A stretch of 34,311 bases of DNA, from positions 1-34,311 of IMG/VR virus record IMGVR_UViG_3300031237_000021; one strand, written 5' to 3'. Of the stretch, positions 1-6,153 are shown piece after piece. Position 1 is the stretch's first letter. Every line of letters begins with the position of its first letter. Made by a program: the position numbers and the translations under genes. Below the pieces are notes generated by a model, which ran no database searches, was not told the DNA's origin, and was given only the letters and a program-made list of their open reading frames with translations. The DNA comes from a virus.

Positions 1-127
1 TGAGCGAGCGCACCGACGCAGCACTCGGCTGCGCCACCGACCTGCAGATGCTGCACGACTACGTCGTCGAGCTGGACGACGCCCTCGCCGCCGGGGACGA
101 ACGGCGCGCCGCCTGCGCAGTGGCGAC
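1..127. repeat. terminal direct repeat, left copy (circular junction)
   Basis: Bases 1-127 are identical to bases 34185-34311. An exact overlap of 127 bases matches the largest k-mer commonly used by de Bruijn assemblers, so I read it as an assembly overlap of a circular or circularly permuted molecule rather than a biological terminal repeat. The unit length is then 34,184 bp. A gene reads cleanly through the junction, which supports closure. Confidence 0.93.
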
Positions 128-245
128 CATCGCCCAGGCGGCCCACCTTCTCGGCAACGTCATCGACCCTGCCGACCGAGCCTGCGCCGCGCTGCACGGC
201 ACCCGACCGGCCTCTGCCCTCGCCGCCGGAACGGCGAGGCGATGA
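1..245 (+). CDS. hypothetical protein, 3' part of the gene that spans the circle junction
   Basis: This is the continuation of the gene whose ATG is at 34184; base 1 is the second base of that start codon. The whole protein is 81 residues, helical and Ala/Asp/Glu rich, with no motif I recognise. It starts with an ATGA overlap on the repressor stop and ends with an ATGA overlap on the next gene at 242, so it is translationally coupled on both sides. It is the second gene of the rightward lysogeny operon. If the phage integrates at the attP core inside the repressor, this gene is separated from the repressor promoter. Real gene: likely. Function: unknown. Confidence 0.75.
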   Translation, partial: SERTDAALGCATDLQMLHDYVVELDDALAAGDERRAACAVATIAQAAHLLGNVIDPADRACAALHGTRPASALAAGTARR

Positions 246-451
246 ACGACCTCGAGCCGCTGGTCGAGCAGTGGTGGGTCGTCATGGCCCGGCACCCGGA
301 GACCGGCTGGCGCATGCACTCGGACGCGCCCCGCAGCCAGGCCAGGGCCGAGCAGTTCGCCGGCGACCTGAACATCCTCGGGTCCACCCGCGAGCGCGGC
401 CTGCTGTACGCCGCGGCGTCCGTCACGGTGCTGGCGGAGGTGCCGGCCTGA
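242..451 (+). CDS. small hypothetical protein (69 aa)
   Basis: The ATG at 242 overlaps the previous stop (ATGA) and the stop overlaps the next ATG at 451, so the frame is fixed by coupling on both sides. The protein is 69 residues. Its N-terminal half holds a Trp-Trp pair and a stretch reading VVMARHPETGWRM, which resembles the short alpha/beta proteins common in actinophages that hold one strand pair and a helix. No catalytic or binding motif is visible. It belongs to the repressor-integrase operon, so a role in lysogeny or its regulation is possible but only inferred from position. Confidence 0.72.
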   Translation: MNDLEPLVEQWWVVMARHPETGWRMHSDAPRSQARAEQFAGDLNILGSTRERGLLYAAASVTVLAEVPA

Positions 452-816
452 TGGGCGGCGGGGACCACAGCGAGTACTCCGCGTTCATCCGCCGGGCACT
501 GCGCGCGTACGGCCGGCGGGTGGCCGCGGCCGACGTCGAGGACCTGGCCGAGCTGCTCGCCGTACGGGATGCGGTCGACGAGGCGATCACGCGGGCCGTG
601 GCCGGGCTACGGGCGGCCGGTCGGTCCTGGGGCGAGATCGCGCACGCGACAGGCACCACACGGCAGGCCGCTCAGCAGCGTTGGGGCGTCAAGGTCGCCT
701 TGACGCCGGAACCGGCGGGCCGGCTGGTGTCGAGCGAGGCACCGCACGTGGCCCCGACAACGCGCGAGACCGCTGCCCAGGGGCCCTCAGCGCTGGTCGT
801 CGCCCAGTCGGCCTAG
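451..816 (+). CDS. helix-turn-helix protein (121 aa)
   Basis: The start is the ATG at 451, overlapping the previous stop by one base; an upstream in-frame ATG at 271 would run through the previous gene and was rejected. Residues about 30-80 form a predicted helical domain ending in a clear helix-turn-helix (GRSWGEIAHATGTTRQAAQQ), of the sigma-4-like type often seen in actinobacterial small regulators. The C-terminal 40 residues are Ala/Thr/Pro rich and probably disordered. It lies 78 bp upstream of the integrase. It could be a local regulator or a recombination directionality factor, but no excisionase signature is visible, so only DNA binding is claimed. Confidence 0.78.
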   Translation: MGGGDHSEYSAFIRRALRAYGRRVAAADVEDLAELLAVRDAVDEAITRAVAGLRAAGRSWGEIAHATGTTRQAAQQRWGVKVALTPEPAGRLVSSEAPHVAPTTRETAAQGPSALVVAQSA

Positions 817-830
817 CCGTCGCGACGATC

Positions 831-836
831 TATGGT
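831..836 (+). promoter_or_regulatory. possible -10 element for integrase and lipoprotein
   Basis: TATGGT fits the actinobacterial TAnnnT -10 pattern and is the same hexamer as the proposed cro -10 at 33629-33634. It sits in the only gap (817-894) between the HTH gene and the integrase. No good -35 hexamer is found 16-18 bases upstream. A promoter here would let the integrase and lipoprotein be expressed from the prophage after integration separates them from the repressor promoter. Weak evidence. Confidence 0.3.
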
Positions 837-894
837 CCTAACCCTCGTGGCGGCCGATGGGTCCTTCCACCCACACCCTGGAAGGGACACCACC

Positions 895-1758
895 ATGAGC
901 AGAGCACTCGAGACCTGGGCCGCGACGATGCGCGCCGAGGGGATCCGCGAGCGCACCATCAGCGAGCGCGTTCGGATCGTGGCCCAGGCCGCCCGGCAGC
1001 TCGACGAAGAGCCCACCGCGCTGACTCGGGAGAGCATCGTCGCCTGGCTCGGAGACCTGCCGTCCGCCGGCACCCGGGCCAGCTACTTCGGCGCGATCCG
1101 GGCCTGGAGCCGATGGCTGCGCGACGAGCAGATCCGGGCCGACGACCCGACCGCCCGCCTCAAGACACCACGCGTGCCCCGGCGCCTGCCGCGGCCGATC
1201 AGCCGCGAGCACCTCGAGGACCTCCTCAACAAGTCCGGGGTCCACCTGCGCGCCCGGGTGATGATCCACCTGGCCGCCTACGAGGGTCTGCGGGTCCACG
1301 AGATCGCCGCGGTGCGCGGCGAGGACGTGGACCTGCTCGGCCGCCGGCTGTTCGTCCGCGGCAAGGGCGGCGTCGAAGCGTGGCTGCCGCTGCACGAGAC
1401 CGTCGCGGCCGACGCGCTGCTGATGCCCCGGCGGGGCTGGTGGTTCGAGTCCTACAGCTACAAGGACCGGGCCGGCGAGCACATCCTGCCCGGCTCCGTC
1501 ACGTCCGCCATCGGGCGGGCGCTGACCCGGTGCGAGATCCGCGCCACCGCCCACCAGCTGCGCCATTTCTTCGGCACCGAGCTGCTGCGGTCCGGCGTCG
1601 ACGTGCGGGTCGTCCAGGAGCTCATGCGCCACGCCTCGCTGTCGTCGACGCAGATCTACACGCTCGTCGTCGACGACCAGGAACGCGCCGGCCTGGCGAA
1701 GTTGCGACCCGTCCATGAGCAACCCCGCAGCACCATCGAAGGAAGGAAGGCAGCATGA
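895..1758 (+). CDS. int: tyrosine integrase (site-specific recombinase), compact form
   Basis: A 287-residue tyrosine recombinase. The start at 895 is chosen for its Shine-Dalgarno GGAAGGGA (880-886); the upstream in-frame ATG at 832 lacks one. Residues 1-77 are a SAM-like core-binding domain and residues 100-270 the catalytic domain, with the full set Arg133 (GLRVHE), Lys157 (RGKGG), His220/Arg223 (HQLRHF), His246 and nucleophile Tyr255. There is no N-terminal arm-binding domain, as in the simple integrases of integration-dependent immunity phages. The probable attP core lies about 1 kb away across the circle junction. The protein ends in GRKAA, a possible ClpXP degradation tag. It is coupled to the lipoprotein by ATGA. 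A second role in tail-gene inversion is conceivable but unsupported. Confidence 0.95.
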   Translation: MSRALETWAATMRAEGIRERTISERVRIVAQAARQLDEEPTALTRESIVAWLGDLPSAGTRASYFGAIRAWSRWLRDEQIRADDPTARLKTPRVPRRLPRPISREHLEDLLNKSGVHLRARVMIHLAAYEGLRVHEIAAVRGEDVDLLGRRLFVRGKGGVEAWLPLHETVAADALLMPRRGWWFESYSYKDRAGEHILPGSVTSAIGRALTRCEIRATAHQLRHFFGTELLRSGVDVRVVQELMRHASLSSTQIYTLVVDDQERAGLAKLRPVHEQPRSTIEGRKAA

Positions 1759-2342
1759 ACCACCCGCCGAACCACCCCCACGCGCGCCGCGAGCGGAGCA
1801 TCATCGGGATCGTGCGCACACGAAGCCTCACCCTCGCTGTCATGATCGCTCTCCTGGCGGGCTGCTCGGCCAGCAAGACGCCCGCCACGGAGCCCAGCAG
1901 CGGCGCCGCGAGCACCGCAACGACGACGGCCGCCAGCACCGCAACGACGACGGCCGCCAGCACCCCACCGAGCGCCAGCAACACGCCCAGCGAGGTCCCG
2001 ACGACCGAGGCGGCCGCTCCGCCTGCCACGCCTGCGGCGCCAGCAGAGACGGCGGCTCAGGCCAACGCCCGCCGGAAGGCGGCTGACTACCTGTCGTACA
2101 TGGCCTTCTCCCGCGACGGCCTGGTCCGGCAGCTCGTGCAGGGGGAGCAGTTCGCGCAGGCGGACGCTGAGTACGGGGTCGACGCGCAGCACGCCGACTG
2201 GAACGTCCAGGCCGTGGCCATGGCCGAGGACTATCTCGCGATGATGTCGTTCTCGCACGCGGGGCTCGTCGACCAGTTGGTGAAGGGAGAGCTGTTCACC
2301 GCGGCGCAAGCCGAGGCTGGCGTCACGGGCGCAGGCCTGTAG
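1755..2342 (+). CDS. Ltp-family lipoprotein, probable superinfection exclusion
   Basis: A 195-residue secreted lipoprotein. The ATG overlaps the integrase stop and is preceded by an A/G-rich Shine-Dalgarno. A basic N-terminus and hydrophobic stretch lead to the lipobox LLAGC (Cys37), then a Ser/Thr/Ala/Pro linker to about residue 105, then two Ltp repeats (about 107-144 and 152-190) with the family hallmarks DYLSYMAFSR and DYLAMMSFSHAG. In Streptococcus thermophilus phage TP-J34 the founding Ltp sits on the lysogen surface and blocks DNA entry of related phages, probably through the tape measure protein. Placement after the integrase fits expression from the prophage. A GTG at 1812 would give a more usual signal-peptide length but has a poorer ribosome site. 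Confidence 0.9.
   Translation: MNHPPNHPHARRERSIIGIVRTRSLTLAVMIALLAGCSASKTPATEPSSGAASTATTTAASTATTTAASTPPSASNTPSEVPTTEAAAPPATPAAPAETAAQANARRKAADYLSYMAFSRDGLVRQLVQGEQFAQADAEYGVDAQHADWNVQAVAMAEDYLAMMSFSHAGLVDQLVKGELFTAAQAEAGVTGAGL
1911..1958 (+). repeat. 24-bp tandem repeat, two perfect copies
   Basis: A 24-bp unit (1911-1934 and 1935-1958) is perfectly duplicated inside the lipoprotein linker, encoding two copies of the octapeptide STATTTAA. It sits in the low-complexity spacer between the lipid anchor and the Ltp repeats, so copy-number changes would alter spacer length without breaking the frame. Confidence 0.9.
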
Positions 2343-2360
2343 CCGCCGAACGCACGAACG

Positions 2361-2398
2361 CGGCCCCCGCCCCACCCGTGAGGGTGAGACGGGGGCCG
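2361..2398. terminator. bidirectional terminator hairpin between convergent operons
   Basis: CGGCCCCCG (2361-2369) pairs with CGGGGGCCG (2390-2398), and the inner CACCC/GGGTG also pairs, giving a very stable hairpin. It lies between the stop of the rightward lipoprotein gene (2342) and the stop of the leftward holin gene (2418), so it can end both transcripts. There is no long T tract, as is usual in high-GC actinobacteria. Confidence 0.8.
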
Positions 2399-2417
2399 TC
2401 GCGTATGGAGGTGATGC

Positions 2418-2876
2418 TCAGGTGGCGTGTCTGCCGGTGCCGACATCCTGCGCCGCGCCGCTCACACCGGTCGGCTTCCACAGGCCGTAGTGACCGGCCA
2501 CGGACACCACGAACGCCGGCAGCGCGGTCAGCAGGGACGCGCCGACGTCGAAGACACCACCGGCGGCGAGCACCCGGCCGAGCTCGACCAGCAGGGACGT
2601 GACCAGGGTGAGACCAGCGAGCAACCATGCCTTCCGGCCGGCGGACGTCACCCTCGTGGTGACCAGGCCGACGAGCACGGGCAGCACGAACGCCACGAGC
2701 AGGTGCACGGTGGCGGCGCCGTCGAGGGTGAACGCGACCCCCTCGACCACCGCGGCGGCAGCGCCGGGCTCGGCGGCCGCGGCGGGGCCCGCGAGCAGGA
2801 ACATGGCCGCGCCGATCGCCACGAGGGCGAACGCGACGACGAGCAGGAGACGGCCGAGCTGGTACAGCACACGCAT
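2418..2876 (-). CDS. probable holin, four-helix membrane protein
   Basis: A 152-residue very hydrophobic protein with about four membrane segments (residues 10-30, 57-75, 83-101 and 110-131), an Ala/Glu loop after the first, and a short polar C-terminus. The start at 2876 has a strong GAGGAGG ribosome site. It is the last gene of the leftward late block, downstream of the endolysin and two other membrane proteins, which is the usual lysis cassette place. Holins open the inner membrane at a set time so that the endolysin reaches the cell wall. The assignment rests on topology and position, since actinophage holins share little sequence. Confidence 0.72.
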   Translation of the reverse strand: MRVLYQLGRLLLVVAFALVAIGAAMFLLAGPAAAAEPGAAAAVVEGVAFTLDGAATVHLLVAFVLPVLVGLVTTRVTSAGRKAWLLAGLTLVTSLLVELGRVLAAGGVFDVGASLLTALPAFVVSVAGHYGLWKPTGVSGAAQDVGTGRHAT

Positions 2877-2891
2877 GATGACCTCCTCAGG

Positions 2892-3182
2892 TCAGATGCC
2901 GTCCGGGCGGGACGGTGGGGGTGGGGGCTTGCGTTGCCAGATGTGGGCCTCGAGGACGTCGACGAAGTCGCCCAGACGGCGGATCGTCACCGCGTCGGTC
3001 TGACGCAGCTGCCACAGACGCTCGACCTGGCCCTCGAGATCGGTGATCCGCTTGCGGTCGACCTCACGGGACTGGACCTCGACGGCCTGGGCAGCGGAGC
3101 GGCCCGTCGTGCGGGCAACCAGCCAGGACCCGCCGACCGCGACCGCGGCCGTGATGAGGACCGCGGCGAGGGTGACGTCCAT
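2892..3182 (-). CDS. one-TM membrane protein with coiled coil, lysis cassette
   Basis: A 96-residue protein with an N-terminal transmembrane segment (about residues 3-24), a charged amphipathic coiled coil (about 30-80, heptad-like around KRITDLEGQVERLWQLRQ) and a Pro-rich tail. The ATG at 3182 overlaps the previous stop in a TGATG arrangement. One-TM proteins with a cytoplasmic or extracellular helix sit beside many actinophage holins and have been proposed as antiholins or as third lysis factors that act on the cell envelope. The exact role here cannot be told from sequence. Confidence 0.7.
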   Translation of the reverse strand: MDVTLAAVLITAAVAVGGSWLVARTTGRSAAQAVEVQSREVDRKRITDLEGQVERLWQLRQTDAVTIRRLGDFVDVLEAHIWQRKPPPPPSRPDGI

Positions 3183-3322
3183 CAGGTCGGGACCTCCGAG
3201 ACGATCAGAGTGACGGTGCGCAAGGGGCCGAGCAGGGTCAGGTCGACGAGGGCCACCGCGAGCGCGACCGCGCCGGCGATCGTCAGGAGGACGAGGAACG
3301 CGATCAGCAGCGCCTCGCGCAC
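3182..3322 (-). CDS. very small membrane protein (46 aa), lysis cassette
   Basis: A 46-residue protein that is almost entirely one long or two short membrane helices (residues 4-40). The GTG at 3322 is 5 bases after the endolysin stop at 3327, and the stop is coupled to the next gene by TGATG. A longer in-frame extension upstream is an antisense reading through the endolysin gene and was rejected. Its place between endolysin and the one-TM protein makes it a candidate holin, antiholin or pinholin-like peptide. The hydrophobic composition, tight spacing and coupling are the support for a real gene. Confidence 0.6.
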   Translation of the reverse strand: MREALLIAFLVLLTIAGAVALAVALVDLTLLGPLRTVTLIVSEVPT

Positions 3323-3326
3323 GAGG

Positions 3327-4031
3327 TCACCGGCGCCAGCGGATGTCACGCGCCGCCAGGTAGGCGCCGTCGGTCTGCGAGGCCCAGACCCCGTCCGGCC
3401 GGCCGCGGTAGTAGCCGTCGACCGCGAGCGCCTGCTGGATCGCCGCCACCGTCGCGTCGTGCGCCGCCCGACTGTTCTTGCCCCAGTCGCCGTCGTCCTT
3501 CGTGCCCACGACCCGCTGCGTCTCGGCGACGCCCTGCGGGAACGTGTGCCCACGCCACACCGCCGCGGCGCGCACCAGCTCGAGGCGCCGGTCGGTATCC
3601 GTACCCCAGACCTGGTCCGGGGACGTGCGCACCGCGACCTGTAGCGCGTGGGTGAGGATGTCGCCACCCGGGCGCGGCGTGCCCGCGGAGCGGCCGAGGT
3701 GGCTGTACGGGCCGACGTCGGTGTGCAGGTGCGTCTGGTGGGCCTTCGCCTCACCGTTGATGCCGTCCCGGGCGTAGATGACCGCCAGGCCCAGCTCCTG
3801 CGCCACCTCGACCGCGCGGACCAGTGCGTCGCGCTCACGCGATCCGTTCTTGTTGATGTCCGCGGCCAAGCCGATCCCGCCGACCTGGTCGTAGTGCCAG
3901 CTGCCCTTCGTGTGGACCGGGTGCACGGTGCCGAAACCATGCATCTCACCCACCGCGTAGCCCAGCCGGCGAGCCCACAACGCGAACGTGTGGATCGAGC
4001 TGACCGGAGCGACCTGCTTGCCGAGTCCCAT
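3327..4031 (-). CDS. endolysin, M15-like zinc peptidase with C-terminal peptidoglycan-binding-like region
   Basis: A 234-residue protein. Residues 1-125 look like a D,D-/L,D-peptidase of the M15 (VanY/Hedgehog-like) family: GSWHYDQ with His46, LAADIN with Asp58 and HLHTDVG with His101/His103 are the zinc ligands and catalytic region. These enzymes cut the peptide cross-links of the cell wall. Residues about 175-234 carry WGKNSRAAH and DGVWASQTDGAY, resembling peptidoglycan-binding repeats. The start at 4031 has the ribosome site AGGAGGTCC. There is no signal peptide, so release depends on the holin. It starts the lysis cassette. Family: confident; exact bond cut: not determinable. Confidence 0.82.
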   Translation of the reverse strand: MGLGKQVAPVSSIHTFALWARRLGYAVGEMHGFGTVHPVHTKGSWHYDQVGGIGLAADINKNGSRERDALVRAVEVAQELGLAVIYARDGINGEAKAHQTHLHTDVGPYSHLGRSAGTPRPGGDILTHALQVAVRTSPDQVWGTDTDRRLELVRAAAVWRGHTFPQGVAETQRVVGTKDDGDWGKNSRAAHDATVAAIQQALAVDGYYRGRPDGVWASQTDGAYLAARDIRWRR

Positions 4032-4060
4032 GACGGACCTCCTTCTGGTGACATGACGAA

Positions 4061-4087
4061 GCCCCGCCGGCGGAGTGCTGACGGGGC
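4061..4087. terminator. hairpin upstream of the endolysin gene
   Basis: GCCCCG (4061-4066) and CGGGGC (4082-4087) form a short stem with a 15-base loop. On the minus strand it is followed by TTCGTC, a weak T-rich tract, just upstream of the endolysin ribosome site. It may attenuate read-through from the tail genes into lysis genes, or mark the edge of the tail-tip module discussed below. Modest stem, so moderate confidence. Confidence 0.4.
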
Positions 4088-4555
4088 GGAGGATCGGAAC
4101 GAAACCCCGGGTCGGACTGGTCCCCGCTGACGCCGCTGGGTGGCACCTGGGTGCCGGCGCTCACGCGGGCGACCTTGGGCGATGGCCAGGTCGAGGGGTG
4201 GTGGTCGCGCGTCGGGCAGCTGGTGGAGGGCGTCGGGCGGTTCGCGCTCGGGCCGAGCTCGTCGCTGGCGGCCGCGTCGGGCAACAACACGGTCGGCTGG
4301 TCGCTTCCGCTCCCCGCGGCCGCGTTCTACGGCACGGCCGGCACCAACCACGACCTGGGCACCGCGACCCTGCTCAACAGCGGCGTGCAGATCTACTTCG
4401 GCCGGGTGCTGGCTGAGGCCTCCGTGTCCGAGGCGAAGGTGTACGCCGAGGCCAGCAGCCCGACCGTCCGCGCGCCCGTGAACGCGACGGCACCGTTCAC
4501 CTGGAAGCCCGGCGACGTGCTCTCGTGGACCTTCCGCTACGTCGCCGCCTCGTGA
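4082..4555 (+). pseudogene. orphan tail-fibre C-terminal domain, no start codon, inverted relative to the tail genes
   Basis: An open frame on the plus strand, opposite to all neighbours, in a stretch with no minus-strand gene. It is open from 4082 after an in-frame stop at 4079; the first usable start is a GTG at 4151, already inside the domain. The encoded part begins SERNPGSDWSPL and continues as the beta-rich type of domain found at the C-termini of phage tail-fibre and receptor-binding proteins (ATLGDGQVEGWWSRVGQLVE, then GWSLPLP, ending LSWTFRYVAAS). It stops 19 bases before the convergent stop of the tail-tip gene. The linker SERNPGSDW matches LERNAGSVW of that gene in the same frame. 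I read it as a silent alternative C-terminus; whether it can be switched on is open. Confidence 0.7.
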
Positions 4556-4574
4556 TGCCAGGTGCTGGCGGCCA

Positions 4575-5159
4575 TCACAGCCACCAGGACAGGTCGATGA
4601 CCTGTGCAGTGGCGGCCGCACCGGCCGCGGTCGCCACGACGGCTCCCGACGGCTGGATCTGCGCGGCGATCACGCCTACCGACCCCGCCGCCGTCCGCGC
4701 CGTTGGGCGCATCTCCGTCGCGACCGTCAGGATCACGTCGCTTGCGACGATCGCGGTCGCCTTCTGCACGAGCCCGTTCAGCCGTACTTCGTGGCCAACC
4801 CGTCGCAGCGCCAGGGACTGCCATCCCGATACCGGGGCGGAAGCCGACCAGCCCGCCGAGAAAGCGAAACTGGAGGCCCCCGCAGGAAGCCACCCCGTGT
4901 CGTCGAAGGGTGCGAACGACGTCCACACGGACCCGGCATTCCGTTCCAACTGCCCGGTGTCCAGGCGGTCCACGATCACCGGGTTCGCCGCCGGGTCCAC
5001 ACCCGCCGCGACGGCCGCCGCGTAGATGGCATCCCGGTCGGCCTGGTTGACCGCGGGGACGATGCCGCCGGTCGTGTCGGCGAGCTGCTTCATGTGCAGA
5101 TGCGGGGCGAACAGATCCCCCGCGACCGGGTAGAAGACCTTGCGCCAGTCGAACGCCAC
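4575..5159 (-). CDS. tail-tip/fibre protein, putative receptor binding
   Basis: A 194-residue protein, the last gene of the tail block. The GTG at 5159 follows a GGAGGTG ribosome site. Residues 1-75 form a helical N-terminal part typical of actinophage minor tail proteins (PAVNQADRDAIYAAAVAAG, then VDRLDTGQLERNAGSVW), where RLDTGQLE-N-GS-W is a recurring linker in such proteins. Residues about 80-194 form a beta-rich C-terminal domain (LRRVGHEVRLNGLV, ending QVIDLSWWL) like those that contact the host surface. It is convergent with the orphan domain at 4082-4555, which carries a homologous linker in inverted orientation. Host-receptor binding is inferred from position and domain type. Confidence 0.75.
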   Translation of the reverse strand: MAFDWRKVFYPVAGDLFAPHLHMKQLADTTGGIVPAVNQADRDAIYAAAVAAGVDPAANPVIVDRLDTGQLERNAGSVWTSFAPFDDTGWLPAGASSFAFSAGWSASAPVSGWQSLALRRVGHEVRLNGLVQKATAIVASDVILTVATEMRPTARTAAGSVGVIAAQIQPSGAVVATAAGAAATAQVIDLSWWL

Positions 5160-5214
5160 GAGAGCACCTCCGAGGGATCACGGCCGACACGTCACCCGCG
5201 CCGGGGAAAGAAGG

Positions 5215-6153
5215 TCAGCGGGCCCACGTCAGGCGCAACGCACCCGACTGGCCGTTCTGCAGGAGACCGTCGAGCAGCAGGTACGGGTCACCGAAGATCG
5301 CCAACCCGCCGCCGCCGTCGACGATCGACTGACCCCACGCCGCCGGGACATCCGCCCACCCGGCCTCCCCGCGAGCGCGGGAGACATCAGAAGGGCCGGC
5401 GACACGCGCCACGTTGCCCGCCGGGCGGGTGTTCGAGGTGTGGCGGTACAGGTGCACGGCGGCTGCGCCACCCGGGCCCTGGATCGACGCACGGATCACG
5501 TACACCTCGGCGCGGGTGATCGTGCGGCCCGCGAGCGCGGCGGCCGGACCGGCGCCGTAGAACCAGGCGCCGGTGTTCGTGCCACCGGACGTGCCCTGCT
5601 GCGGGCGGCCGGCGTAGGTGCCGTCAGCAGCCCAGCCGTAGGTCGTCGACCAGCGGCCGGAGTCGACGGCCGCGAACGTGTCGACGCCCGTGACCGGCCC
5701 GGTGGGTGGCGGTGCAGGCACGGTCGGATCGGTGGGGGCCACGGAGCTGTCGGTGAGGGTCTGGCCGATCACCCACGGCACAGGCTCGGACCAGTCGAGA
5801 CGCACGACGTGACCGACGACCGGGGTGTAGGCGGCGTCGCGCAGGCACTGGTAGAGGACGCCGCCGGCGCTGACCGTGCAACGGGGCGTGCCGGCGGCGG
5901 TGACGGTGCCCGTCGCCGGCCGGGCGGTGGACTGCACCCGGCCGACGACCAGGTACTCGCCGGCGTAGGCCAGGACCCGGACGACGTCACCCACAGCCGG
6001 CACCCACCCGGCGACCCACCGCACCGGCGGGTAGGTGCCGCCGACGTTGACCGCGAGCGCACCGTCGAGCATGACGACGTCGCCGGCGAGGATCACCGCG
6101 CCAGGCAGGCGGCCGGTGGCGACCTCGAGCGCGAGCTCAGCCGCGCCGCTCAC
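5215..6153 (-). CDS. minor tail protein
   Basis: A 312-residue protein following the DUF5047-type gene, with which it overlaps by 17 bases; the GTG at 6153 has a GAGAGG ribosome site. The N-terminal 130 residues are beta-rich with OB-like character (VGDVVRVLAYAGEYLVVGRV), a Pro-rich hinge follows (about 140-155, PTVPAPPPTGP), and the C-terminal half is a Gly/Thr/Trp-rich beta domain (GRWSTTYGWAADGTY) resembling carbohydrate-binding or fibre domains. Such two-part proteins sit at the tail tip of actinophages. Adsorption or tail-tip structure is likely; no enzymatic motif is visible. Confidence 0.75.
   Translation of the reverse strand: MSGAAELALEVATGRLPGAVILAGDVVMLDGALAVNVGGTYPPVRWVAGWVPAVGDVVRVLAYAGEYLVVGRVQSTARPATGTVTAAGTPRCTVSAGGVLYQCLRDAAYTPVVGHVVRLDWSEPVPWVIGQTLTDSSVAPTDPTVPAPPPTGPVTGVDTFAAVDSGRWSTTYGWAADGTYAGRPQQGTSGGTNTGAWFYGAGPAAALAGRTITRAEVYVIRASIQGPGGAAAVHLYRHTSNTRPAGNVARVAGPSDVSRARGEAGWADVPAAWGQSIVDGGGGLAIFGDPYLLLDGLLQNGQSGALRLTWAR

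Noticed and set aside
1-127. Biological terminal redundancy
   Set aside because: A 127-base exact overlap that sits inside a coding gene is better explained by assembly closure; true ends are expected near the terminase genes in a cos phage.
271-451. Longer start for the HTH gene at ATG 271
   Set aside because: The extension is the shifted frame of the coupled 69-residue gene at 242-451; the ATG at 451 overlaps that gene's stop as elsewhere in this genome.
4075-4416. Separate plus-strand gene starting at GTG 4075
   Set aside because: This frame keeps only a short stretch of similarity (LTGRRI) before becoming low-complexity; the domain-like sequence is in the neighbouring frame from 4097 on.
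3182-4621. 479-codon minus-strand reading that ends in the small membrane protein
   Set aside because: Only its last 46 codons look like a protein (membrane helix, coupling). The rest is an Arg-rich alternative frame of the endolysin and the antisense of the orphan tail domain.
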